A DNA stretch of 8,409 nt from Cyclobacteriaceae bacterium (GCA_015492915.1 WGED01000424.1:1-8409); one strand, 5' to 3'; positions 1-5,952 are shown, counted from the stretch's first letter. The notes: a model not told the origin generated them from the sequence alone. Made by a program: numbers and translations.

Positions 1-209
1 TTACTCTGTGGTATGAATTTTATGTTATTTTTACTATTGAGAATATCATGAATGCTGAGACGATCCTCGGGGTCAATAAAATAGGAAGAGAAAACGGCCG
101 GATTATAAAATTTGCTATTATCACCAATTTGCAGCAAATCACCGGCGTAGGCTGTTAAAATAACCTCATGTAATAAAAATAATGCAGCTAAAAATGCTTT
201 ATAATTCAA
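1..209 (-). CDS. Partial sensor-type protein, signal peptide plus 7TMR-DISMED2-like N-terminus
   Basis: This reading frame is open on the minus strand from about base 251 to the window edge, so only the N-terminus is present. No ATG is available. The best start is a TTG at 207-209, which gives MNYKAFLAALFLLHEVILTA followed by YAG, a convincing signal peptide with cleavage after about residue 22. An AGGAG lies only two bases upstream of the TTG, too close to help decide the start. The mature part contains IDPEDRLSIHDILNSKN and KFIPQ. This resembles the opening of periplasmic 7TMR-DISMED2 sensory domains, which in Bacteroidota usually precede seven transmembrane helices and a histidine kinase, cyclase or DNA-binding output. 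That family assignment comes from pattern memory on a short fragment. The output domain lies outside the window. The missing ATG could also mean a disrupted 5' end. Confidence 0.55.
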   Translation of the reverse strand, partial: MNYKAFLAALFLLHEVILTAYAGDLLQIGDNSKFYNPAVFSSYFIDPEDRLSIHDILNSKNNIKFIPQS

Positions 210-299
210 TGCTCCTGAACTTAAAAAAATGTCCCTTTTGGTTTGTTGTATTTACTTGATTGGGAGGTTATCCGATATGATAATAAAAGTAGCTATATC

Positions 300-312
300 A
301 TCATTTGATTTT
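300..312. repeat. Copy 1 of 13-base direct repeat with ATCA-TT-TGAT dyad
   Basis: The sequence ATCATTTGATTTT occurs here and again, identically, at 727-739. Its core ATCA-TT-TGAT is an inverted repeat with a 2-base centre, the form expected of a dimeric repressor site. This copy lies about 90 bases upstream of the TTG start of the leftward sensor-like gene. Confidence 0.4.
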
Positions 313-331
313 AAAGTCAAATTTTTTTTTT
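303..331 (+). terminator. AT-rich hairpin followed by T10, possible weak terminator
   Basis: ATTTGA at 303-308 pairs perfectly with TCAAAT at 317-322 around an 8-base loop, and a run of ten T (322-331) follows. The layout matches an intrinsic terminator reading rightward, but the stem has only one G-C pair and would be weak. No confident rightward gene ends upstream, so the element may instead belong to promoter or operator architecture. Confidence 0.2.
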
Positions 332-401
332 GATTACTCATGTATGACCTTGAAGAGAAAACAAAATTATCTTTAGACAATCACCGGAGGAGGGACAACT
401 T

Positions 402-590
402 ATGATGGTAAAAACCATAGCTGACCTCTTAAAATTTTGCTGTTTTAATACAGCCAGAAACTATAATATTATGAATCAGCTCAGAGGCTGTTTTATGATA
501 TCGGCAGTATTGGCTGCTATGGGAATATCTGTATTTCATCATCAGATCAGAACAAGAAAAAGCAAAGAGGATATTTTGAGTATTTGGTAA
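402..590 (+). CDS. Doubtful 62-residue small membrane protein
   Basis: This short ORF starts at ATG 402. It is preceded by a purine run at 386-394 in which GGAGG (389-393) sits 8 bases from the ATG, the best Shine-Dalgarno sequence in the window. The protein has one hydrophobic stretch at about residues 31-46 (GCFMISAVLAAMGISVF), then a basic segment, HHQIRTRKSK, as in a single-pass membrane peptide. A promoter-like TATCTTTA lies at 368-375. Against it, I recognise no family, the cysteine-rich N-terminal part looks like noncoding translation, and an overlapping ORF exists on the other strand. After its TAA stop the same frame stays open to 686 (NPIGSTMQRG onward), so a longer gene with an in-frame stop, or a structured RNA over the same span, is also possible. 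Confidence 0.25.
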   Translation: MMVKTIADLLKFCCFNTARNYNIMNQLRGCFMISAVLAAMGISVFHHQIRTRKSKEDILSIW

Positions 591-680
591 AACCCCATCG
601 GTTCCACTATGCAAAGGGGAGAAGATAAGGCGATGCCTGTCGGCGGCATGGGAGAGATTGAACTCTTAGAGGGTCGGAAA
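590..680. other. GC-rich unexplained island, possible structured RNA or gene remnant
   Basis: This stretch is clearly richer in G and C than the AT-rich DNA around it. CCCC at 593-596 can pair with GGGG at 616-619. ATGCC at 633-637 pairs with GGCAT at 645-649 around a 7-base loop, and AGAG/CTCT pairing surrounds 654-666. In the plus frame it can encode a 25-residue peptide from ATG 609 to the TAA at 684-686. In the minus frame a short ORF begins at the ATG complementary to 647-649. Neither peptide is recognisable. Confidence 0.2.
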
Positions 681-710
681 TGTTAATATTTAAAGCCATC
701 AGGGAGAGGG

Positions 711-730
711 TGATTCTTGCTCCCGAATCA
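711..730. repeat. Perfect 6-base inverted repeat with 8-base loop
   Basis: TGATTC at 711-716 and GAATCA at 725-730 flank the 8-base loop TTGCTCCC. The right arm overlaps the start of the second ATCATTTGATTTT repeat, so TGATT/AATCA/TGATT elements occur three times between 711 and 737 and could form alternative pairings or adjacent operator half-sites. No T-tract follows, so it is unlikely to be a terminator. Confidence 0.35.
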
Positions 731-739
731 TTTGATTTT
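727..739. repeat. Copy 2 of 13-base direct repeat, overlapping a promoter box
   Basis: This is the second exact copy of ATCATTTGATTTT. The TTTG inside it (731-734) doubles as the upstream box of the best promoter candidate for the hydroxylase gene, so a protein bound to this dyad would cover that box. Confidence 0.4.
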
Positions 740-760
740 CATTCAACTTTAGTAATTTCG
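731..760 (+). promoter_or_regulatory. Candidate Bacteroidota-type promoter for the hydroxylase gene
   Basis: TTTG at 731-734 is followed after 18 bases by TAATTTCG at 753-760, one mismatch from TAnnTTTG. The published Bacteroides consensus is TTTG and TAnnTTTG about 19-21 bases apart. The start codon at 798 would leave a leader of roughly 30 bases. This is a motif match only. Confidence 0.4.
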
Positions 761-797
761 CATCACATATTTTTAAACACACTATACTTTTTATGCC

Positions 798-1514
798 ATG
801 AAGGAGAATGTCGAACAATACCTGAAATTTAAAAATGGGGAAATAAGAATGCCATCCCACCTGAAACCCAGAAAAGAGATAAAAGGCATAATGTATGAAA
901 ATCCCCTAATGGAACGCCTGACAAGAACCCCGATCTGGATTCCACAAATCCTCTGGGTAGCTATTGCAGGTGTTTTCGTATGGATATCATTTACTAAAAC
1001 GAATTTTTCGGTGCAGACCATCGTATTATTGGGTCTGGCAGGATTTGTCACCTGGACGCTTGCCGAATATATTGTTCATCGTTTTTTGTATCACACGGAG
1101 ACGGAGTCTGATTTGCTTTATAGCATCCAATACAAAGGACATGGTTTTCACCATCAGTACCCGAAAGATCCTGAAAGACTGGCGATGCCGCCGGTGCCGG
1201 GCCTGATCCTTTCATCACTGTTTTTTGGATTGTTTTATCTCCTCATGGGTGAATATGCTTTTGCGTTTTTCCCCGGGTTCATGCTTGGGTACGACACATA
1301 TATTTCCATGCATTATTTCCAGCATGTGGTTAAAAGCCCGAGATATAAACCATGGAAAAAGCTGTGGGTCCATCATAAGGCACATCACTATTCCGACCCC
1401 TACGCTGCTTTTGGCGTAAGCACCCGTTTGTGGGATTGGGTGTTTGGGACCATGCCGAAAACCAGTAAAGATGTTGCTAAGGGAAAAGAGGCAGAACAGG
1501 CCGTGGCATCATAA
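798..1514 (+). CDS. Fatty acid 2-hydroxylase-like di-iron membrane enzyme (sterol desaturase/fatty acid hydroxylase superfamily)
   Basis: This 238-residue membrane protein carries the histidine clusters of the fatty acid hydroxylase superfamily: EYIVHRFLYH (H94, H99), HGFHH (H115, H118, H119), HYFQH (H172, H176) and HHKAHH (H192, H193, H196, H197). The spacing, YPKDPERLAMPP after the second cluster and FGVSTRLWDWVFGT after the last resemble yeast Scs7 and human FA2H, which 2-hydroxylate fatty acyl chains of sphingolipids using a di-iron centre. Hydrophobic segments at about 48-64, 72-90, 134-150 and 152-170 place it in a membrane with the histidines on the cytoplasmic face. It lacks the N-terminal cytochrome b5 domain of the eukaryotic enzymes, so electrons must come from a separate donor. 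The ATG at 798 gives a normal N-terminus; Met18 is an alternative. The next gene follows after 34 bases in the same direction. A sphingolipid substrate is inferred from similarity; a sterol or carotenoid substrate is less likely. Confidence 0.88.
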   Translation: MKENVEQYLKFKNGEIRMPSHLKPRKEIKGIMYENPLMERLTRTPIWIPQILWVAIAGVFVWISFTKTNFSVQTIVLLGLAGFVTWTLAEYIVHRFLYHTETESDLLYSIQYKGHGFHHQYPKDPERLAMPPVPGLILSSLFFGLFYLLMGEYAFAFFPGFMLGYDTYISMHYFQHVVKSPRYKPWKKLWVHHKAHHYSDPYAAFGVSTRLWDWVFGTMPKTSKDVAKGKEAEQAVAS

Positions 1515-1548
1515 CGATTAAAATAGTCCTTCATTTTCAACTACAACC

Positions 1549-2037
1549 ATGAGTACGAGGCATTTTTGCATCGCAGCGATCTTTTTTATGGCCTTTGTTT
1601 CAGCACATGCACAAACCTATGAAGCTGGTGGGGGATTGTCATATGGTTCAGGCATCAATAATACGGGCATAAACCTTAGGGGAGAGATCTTATTCAATGA
1701 ACAATTGTCAGTATCTTCTCATTTTAATTTTTTCTTCGGCAGAGATGAAGGTATGTTAAGACACAAATGGTGGGCCTTCAATATCGACGGGCATTATTAT
1801 TTTAAGGTTGATGATCTTTTATTTCTTTATCCATTGCTGGGATTTAATATAGGGACTGTAAAGGAAAAATGGAATGGGATCAATTTTTCGGATACTGAAA
1901 TCGGCATGAACCTGGGAGGTGGTCTGAAATATCAATTCACCAATACCATAACAGGCTTTGGAGAAATAAAATATGTGATCGGCAATGCGGATCAGTTTGT
2001 TGTTACAGCCGGAGTAATGATCACGTTGCCCTGCTAA
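1549..2037 (+). CDS. Small outer-membrane beta-barrel protein
   Basis: This 162-residue protein has a signal peptide (MSTRHFCIAAIFFMAFVSAHA, cleavage before QTYE at about residue 22). The remainder is a series of short amphipathic strands rich in Gly and aromatic residues, for example YEAGGGLSYGSG, FNIDGHYYFKV, GMNLGGGLKYQF and GFGEIKYVIG. This is the usual look of an eight-stranded OmpA/OmpW-like barrel with alternating inward and membrane-facing residues. It ends in ITLPC rather than an aromatic residue, which is atypical for barrels. It lies 34 bases after the hydroxylase gene, so the two may share a transcript, although no functional link is evident. Its stop codon overlaps that of the convergent channel gene by four bases. 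The exact family and function cannot be told from sequence alone; porin-like, adhesin-like and structural roles are all possible. Confidence 0.75.
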   Translation: MSTRHFCIAAIFFMAFVSAHAQTYEAGGGLSYGSGINNTGINLRGEILFNEQLSVSSHFNFFFGRDEGMLRHKWWAFNIDGHYYFKVDDLLFLYPLLGFNIGTVKEKWNGINFSDTEIGMNLGGGLKYQFTNTITGFGEIKYVIGNADQFVVTAGVMITLPC

Positions 2038-2708
2038 TCGCGTTTTGCCATAAATTTTCCGACAAAAATGGCCATGACTATGGCGATATAAAACTGGCCG
2101 GTGAGACCTTCGAGTATGGCTATCTTCTGCCCGAGCACGGTCTGCGGCGAAAAATCCCCATACCCGATGGTGGTCAATGTAATAAAGCTGAAATAAAACA
2201 TTTCCTGAAGCCCATCTGCTACCTGCATATTTACATTAATGGTTTCTGGCTGTACCACATCAATAAAGGAAAAAATAAAAAAGTAAAGCACTCCCAACAG
2301 AAAATAACCCGTAAAAGCACCGACCAACAGAGAGGAAGTAACCATCCTCGGTTGTCTGATGTCGAGATACAAGTTGTATGAGATAATCGAAAAGTAGATA
2401 AAAAGCACGCCAAGTGCTGTAAGGTTCATTAATTTGCTTTCATTAAATGAGCTCCATAAAATCATGAATAAAACAAGAAAACCTGCGGTACCGTAATTCA
2501 ATATCCGCGTTTTCTTTGTAGCATGTATGATAGGCATACCCGAAAGTATGAGTATGGTGATGAGCAATGGAAATCTCGGCCTGTCCCCAAATACAGCATC
2601 GATAATCTCAGGGAAAATAAAGAAAAAGAGCAGACCGGCAAAAAATATCGGATGCCGGTAAAACATCACCCAATTGTGAATTTTATCAGATGTCTTAAAG
2701 TATTTCAT
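2034..2708 (-). CDS. Potassium-channel-type pore protein (Ion_trans_2)
   Basis: This 224-residue inner-membrane protein has several hydrophobic helices (about 20-37, 47-62, 72-86, 94-112) followed by a pore unit. The unit consists of an S5-like helix at about 125-148, a pore helix from about 165 leading into the selectivity filter TLTTIGYGD (filter residues TIGYGD at 180-185), and an S6-like helix at about 195-217. The TxGYGD signature is the classic K+ filter. The four earlier helices give it a 6-helix topology, but no helix shows the regularly spaced arginines of a voltage sensor. It also ends shortly after S6 with no RCK/TrkA-N or cyclic-nucleotide domain, so the gating signal is unknown. 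It starts 35 bases after the patatin gene on the same strand, so the two are probably co-transcribed. Its stop overlaps that of the convergent barrel gene. Confidence 0.85.
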   Translation of the reverse strand: MKYFKTSDKIHNWVMFYRHPIFFAGLLFFFIFPEIIDAVFGDRPRFPLLITILILSGMPIIHATKKTRILNYGTAGFLVLFMILWSSFNESKLMNLTALGVLFIYFSIISYNLYLDIRQPRMVTSSLLVGAFTGYFLLGVLYFFIFSFIDVVQPETINVNMQVADGLQEMFYFSFITLTTIGYGDFSPQTVLGQKIAILEGLTGQFYIAIVMAIFVGKFMAKRD

Positions 2709-2743
2709 TTATAATAATTTTTCATATTCGTCCTGTACGACTG

Positions 2744-5011
2744 CTAAAACCAATATCCGAGACTGAAATTTGTGATCACTTTAGATTCATTCGGATCGCT
2801 GGCCAGGGAGAATATCATAGGACCAAACGGACTGTTATAGCCGATTGAAAAACCATAGCCAAACCTACGTCTTTCCCCGTCAAGATAATTATCAACGGCA
2901 ATATTGGCAATATATGTCATGGGATACTGAACATCAATATAATTAATAAGGCCGGTGAGGTACAGGCTGCCGAATACTTCAAACTGGAGAGCAAGATTGG
3001 TATAAAAATAATTGGGGGCAACATATTGCTTATCCTGTGCACCCCAGAATGGGCTGATGTTTTTATAGCGTGGATTGAACCCGCCAAGGAAGTAAAAATC
3101 ATTAACGTTGGTGTTGAAATCAGGTAATGAAGTGATTGCCATGGAATTTTGCCAAATAATGGAAAACCATTTGCTGACCTTGAACAGATGGTTAAAACGG
3201 ATTTCGAATGCAATAAAAGGATCTATATCGGGAGTATAGGAATCTGGTAATGAATCATTGGGGGATATTAGCACAGTATTGTCCACACTAAATACTTGCT
3301 TTAATGAAACGTAAAAATCAGTACCTTTTTTAGGATAGAATTGACGGTCGAGGGAATTATAATTAAAAAATAAAACTCCGGAAAAATCCCTGTTTTTTAT
3401 CTTAGCAATATCCTTTCCGAAGTCGCCGATATCTGGTTTTAATTTTGAATATTCCAACAAAAGTTTGGCCCCAAAAGTAAACTTCTGACTGCTCATGGAT
3501 TGAAACGTGATATAGAGATCGGTATTATTTGCATTGAGCAGTCCCAGTTTTGTGTTTTTTTCATAATAAGGGACAACAGCATTTTGATAAAAAACACCAG
3601 CTATTATTCCCGCATTTCTACGCTTGCCAATGTATTTAAGAAAGTTGAAATCAACCCTTGGGTCTTTTGCCAGGTCAAATTCGAGAACCAGCCTTGAACT
3701 GGGCAATATCAAGTCACGATATGTCAGATTGGCATTGACACCAACATCATTTTCGGAGTCATAGTGGACGGCAAGTTTCAGATGCCCGTCTGGCGCTTCT
3801 GTTACTTTTACCTTCAATTCATAACCACCCCCATCCCCGTCAGTGAGTATCTGATAAGTGACTTTCTGATAATGCCTGGTACCATATAACAACGAAATTT
3901 GTTTCTCTATTTCATCGATTGACAAGTCTGAATTTTCTTTAATTCGCAACCGGCCTGTGATAACCTTGGCAGGGATCCTTTTATTCCCCTCTATCGAAAT
4001 CTTTGATATATGATACATCTCTTTTAGCGGCAGCTTTTTAACTTCCCACAAAGGCCCGAACTGCCTGAGTGAATCTGCAAGATGCTTGAATGTCTCATAA
4101 AATTCTTCTCCTGCATCATCGCCTCTTTCCACGATTTCCTTTGCTTTGTCAAAACTTGCAGTATGATATTCCTTCAGGTCCGGTTCCACGTATATATCCA
4201 CCATTGTACGTTGCTTCCGGGTGTCGAAAGCACTGGTTACAAATGCTGCCTGAGACAATACAGAGATGAGATTATCAAGTTTCTCTTTACTTTCCAGATC
4301 ACTGCTTACGAATACGCCGATCACGATATCAGCACCCATCTCCAGCACTTCTTCAACAGGAAAATTCCTTACCAGACCACCGTCGACCAATAACTTATCA
4401 TCAATTTCTACAGGTGTGAATATAGTAGGAATTGACATGCTGGCACGAATGGCTTCAGGGAGAAAACCGTTGTCCAGTACTACAGGAAGTCCCGTGGCGA
4501 TGTCTGCTGCCACGCAGGCGTAAGGAATTGGCAATTTATGGAAATCATTGATGCCGTGTGCAGGCCGGGTAAGCCGGGTAAGCAATTCAGTGAGTTTTTG
4601 CCCTTCTATGAGCCCTTTCGGAAGACCTACCTTTACACCTTCAATCGGCAACTCTGCGATATATCGCCCGTAGTATTTCTTTTCTTCAATGGCGATATTG
4701 CTCAATGGTATTTCGTTGGTGAGCACCTCGTCCCAGTTTACTGTTGCTACAATACTGTCAATTTCATCAGCAGAATATCCGATGGCGTACAAACCGCCTA
4801 CAATACTGCCCATACTGGTGCCGGTGATATAATCAGGTGTCAGGCCTGCTTTTTCCATAGACCGCAATACACCGATGTGCGCCAGTCCTTTAGCCCCACC
4901 ACCGCTGAGCACCAGGCCAACCTTTGGTCTTTGCAAGGTCTGCTGCGCAATGGCCGGGAATAGATTTAAAAACGTGAGAAAAAGGAAGAATAAAAGTCTG
5001 ATCATGATCAT
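2744..5011 (-). CDS. Outer-membrane patatin-like phospholipase with POTRA domain and BamA-type barrel (PlpD-like)
   Basis: This 755-residue protein combines four parts. A signal peptide (cleavage near residue 22, AIAQQ) comes first. A patatin lipase domain follows at about 30-325 with an oxyanion-hole SGGGAKG (36-42), the nucleophile elbow GTSMG (Ser66) and the DGG motif (Asp210), so the Ser-Asp dyad is intact. A single POTRA-like domain spans about 333-406 (ISIEGNKRIPAKVI to YELKVKVTEAP). A 16-strand-type surface-antigen/BamA barrel runs from about 410 and ends in a terminal Phe (LGYWF). This is the layout of the type Vd protein PlpD of Pseudomonas aeruginosa, whose passenger is a phospholipase A1. 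In Bacteroidota such proteins are common and their substrates are mostly unknown. The start is the first of two Met codons (MIMIRLL); the second is equally plausible. The channel gene follows 35 bases downstream. A divergent TetR gene lies upstream, so regulation by it is possible. Confidence 0.9.
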   Translation of the reverse strand: MIMIRLLFFLFLTFLNLFPAIAQQTLQRPKVGLVLSGGGAKGLAHIGVLRSMEKAGLTPDYITGTSMGSIVGGLYAIGYSADEIDSIVATVNWDEVLTNEIPLSNIAIEEKKYYGRYIAELPIEGVKVGLPKGLIEGQKLTELLTRLTRPAHGINDFHKLPIPYACVAADIATGLPVVLDNGFLPEAIRASMSIPTIFTPVEIDDKLLVDGGLVRNFPVEEVLEMGADIVIGVFVSSDLESKEKLDNLISVLSQAAFVTSAFDTRKQRTMVDIYVEPDLKEYHTASFDKAKEIVERGDDAGEEFYETFKHLADSLRQFGPLWEVKKLPLKEMYHISKISIEGNKRIPAKVITGRLRIKENSDLSIDEIEKQISLLYGTRHYQKVTYQILTDGDGGGYELKVKVTEAPDGHLKLAVHYDSENDVGVNANLTYRDLILPSSRLVLEFDLAKDPRVDFNFLKYIGKRRNAGIIAGVFYQNAVVPYYEKNTKLGLLNANNTDLYITFQSMSSQKFTFGAKLLLEYSKLKPDIGDFGKDIAKIKNRDFSGVLFFNYNSLDRQFYPKKGTDFYVSLKQVFSVDNTVLISPNDSLPDSYTPDIDPFIAFEIRFNHLFKVSKWFSIIWQNSMAITSLPDFNTNVNDFYFLGGFNPRYKNISPFWGAQDKQYVAPNYFYTNLALQFEVFGSLYLTGLINYIDVQYPMTYIANIAVDNYLDGERRRFGYGFSIGYNSPFGPMIFSLASDPNESKVITNFSLGYWF
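4999..5010. repeat. Perfect 12-base palindrome over the patatin start codon
   Basis: TGATCATGATCA is its own reverse complement and covers both possible ATG start codons of the patatin gene. It could be an accident of the Met-Ile-Met-Ile coding repeat. A DNA-binding protein or an mRNA self-complementary site there would affect initiation. Confidence 0.3.
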
Positions 5012-5028
5012 AGGTGTCGATCTCTACA

Positions 5029-5059
5029 CAAATATATTGCATTAATGCCCATATAAAAA
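5029..5059 (-). promoter_or_regulatory. Candidate promoter of the patatin-channel operon, with internal palindrome
   Basis: Read on the minus strand, TATATTTG (complement of 5029-5036) matches TAnnTTTG perfectly. A TTTT box (complement of 5056-5059), one base off TTTG, sits 19 bases upstream. Transcription would begin near 5022, about 11 bases before the start codon. The perfect 10-base palindrome GCATTAATGC (5039-5048) lies between the two boxes, a natural place for a repressor. Confidence 0.5.
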
Positions 5060-5088
5060 TTATCGTGTCTGTTGGATATCCTTAAATA

Positions 5089-5117
5089 TCAATGGGGTAG
5101 AATTCAATGGTCATTGA
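5089..5117. promoter_or_regulatory. Repeated TCAATGG element with inverted repeat in the divergent control region
   Basis: TCAATGG occurs at 5089-5095 and again at 5104-5110, 15 bases apart. The second copy opens a perfect inverted repeat, TCAATG-GT-CATTGA (5104-5117). It lies upstream of both divergent promoters and could be an activator or repressor site. No matching regulator family can be named. Confidence 0.35.
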
Positions 5118-5157
5118 CTTTTCCTTTATCTGTCAGGGTTTAAAATTGTAATTAACC

Positions 5158-5189
5158 TTTGTTTATATCTAAGCAAATGCTTAGTTTAA
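5158..5189 (+). promoter_or_regulatory. Candidate promoter of the TetR-family gene
   Basis: TTTG at 5158-5161 is followed after 20 bases by TAGTTTAA (5182-5189), a partial match to TAnnTTTG. Transcription would start about 10 bases before the ATG at 5206, a short leader. The TetR-type operator at 5169-5184 lies between the boxes. Confidence 0.4.
5169..5184. promoter_or_regulatory. TetR-type operator: CTAAGCA-AA-TGCTTAG
   Basis: This is a perfect 16-base inverted repeat with 7-base arms and a 2-base centre, 21 bases upstream of the regulator start codon. It lies between the two boxes of that gene's candidate promoter. Size, symmetry and place are those of an autoregulatory site for a TetR dimer. 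Bound repressor would block the promoter. Confidence 0.72.
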
Positions 5190-5205
5190 TGAGAAATCAA
5201 TAATT

Positions 5206-5784
5206 ATGCCCAGGAAAAAGGAATATGATGTTGATGAGGTGCTGGAAAAAGCCATGCATGTTTTTTGGGAAAATGGCTATAAAGCCACGTCGATTCGTCA
5301 ATTGGAGAAAGCCATGAATATTAATCAATTTTCCATATATGCCTCCTTCAGGGACAAGCACAATTTGTTTATTGAATCATTAAAGAAATACAGAGAATAT
5401 GTTGAGGCAAATGTATTTAATGATCTATTGGAAGCAAATGCAGGACTGGTGGAAATTAAGAAATTTCTTTTCAATATCTCCGGAAATGTTTCTGCCGGGC
5501 GCTTGGGAAAAGGCTGTCTGGTCGTAAATACGGCCGGGGAGATCGGGACTAAAGACAAATTGATTTATGACGAAGTGCAAAGCTATTTCAGTTTTATTAA
5601 AGGGATGTTTAAAAATATTCTGGAAAGAGCATCTGTTCGGGGAGAAATATCTGCGAATGCGGATGTTGATAAATATGCAAATTATTTACTGGGAATAATG
5701 CAGAGTCTTTCATTGGGCACAAAAATTATGGATCAAAAACAAATAAATGATTTTGTCAGCATGGCTTTAATTCCGATTAAATAG
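5206..5784 (+). CDS. TetR/AcrR-family transcriptional regulator with NemR-like cysteine
   Basis: This 192-residue protein is of normal length for the family. The N-terminal DNA-binding domain (about 8-55) shows the typical pattern: VLEKAMHVFWENGYKATSIR, then QLEKAMNINQFSIYASFRDK, with the helix-turn-helix at about 28-47 and the usual Y-x-F-xx-K junction. The C-terminal ligand domain contains GKGCLVVNTAGEIG with Cys104. This resembles the GCLLVNTA segment of the YafC/NemR-like branch, in which NemR of E. coli uses Cys106 to sense electrophiles and reactive chlorine. It most likely represses its own gene through the palindrome at 5169-5184. The divergent patatin operon and the downstream HEAT-redoxin gene (169 bases away, same strand) are other candidate targets. 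Position and motif suggest redox or electrophile sensing, but the ligand is not shown by the sequence. Confidence 0.9.
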   Translation: MPRKKEYDVDEVLEKAMHVFWENGYKATSIRQLEKAMNINQFSIYASFRDKHNLFIESLKKYREYVEANVFNDLLEANAGLVEIKKFLFNISGNVSAGRLGKGCLVVNTAGEIGTKDKLIYDEVQSYFSFIKGMFKNILERASVRGEISANADVDKYANYLLGIMQSLSLGTKIMDQKQINDFVSMALIPIK

Positions 5785-5952
5785 TGGTATTGAGTGTAAT
5801 CAAAAGAAATGTTGTAACTATCTGGGCAGGAAAAAAGCAATGGGCGGTTAACGTGTTTTGAAGGAGACAAACCGATCGATCATGATTTATATTTTTGGAA
5901 ATTTAGAGAGTGTATAATTCATATTCCGCCATGACTTAATTTATTATTCCAA

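Larger units (their letters stand above)
210..797. other. 588-base AT-rich spacer without a certain gene
   Basis: This spacer lies between the leftward sensor-like gene and the rightward hydroxylase gene, so it should hold two divergent promoters. It contains a 13-base direct repeat with dyad symmetry (300-312 and 727-739), an AT-rich hairpin with a run of ten T (303-331), a possible small ORF (402-590), a GC-rich island (about 590-680) and a hairpin at 711-730. Several short CAGC/GCTG inverted pairs occur at 439-454, 477-490 and 502-516, which would also suit a structured transcript. I recognise no known RNA family in it: tRNA, tmRNA, RNase P RNA, SRP RNA and the common riboswitch cores were considered and their signatures are absent. 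Confidence 0.6.

Noticed and set aside
3..158. Open plus-strand frame at the left edge ending in TAA at 156-158
   Set aside because: The opposite strand over the same bases gives a signal peptide and a plausible domain start, while this translation has no recognisable features.
654..690. tRNA T-arm-like sequence on the minus strand (GAGTTCAATCTC)
   Set aside because: The stem does not pair properly and there is no acceptor stem, anticodon arm or CCA end nearby.
4082..4963. Long plus-strand open frames opposite the patatin gene
   Set aside because: They lie entirely antisense to the patatin domain, whose Ser-Asp motifs are intact, and their translations resemble no family.
5890..5897. TATTTTTG as a promoter box for the HEAT-redoxin gene
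   Set aside because: It matches TAnnTTTG, but the nearest TTTG is 29 bases upstream instead of about 20, so the pair is not convincing.
5785..5952. Spacer after the TetR gene examined for a terminator or small RNA
   Set aside because: No stable hairpin with a T-tract and no conserved RNA core were seen; only short palindromes such as GATCGATC.
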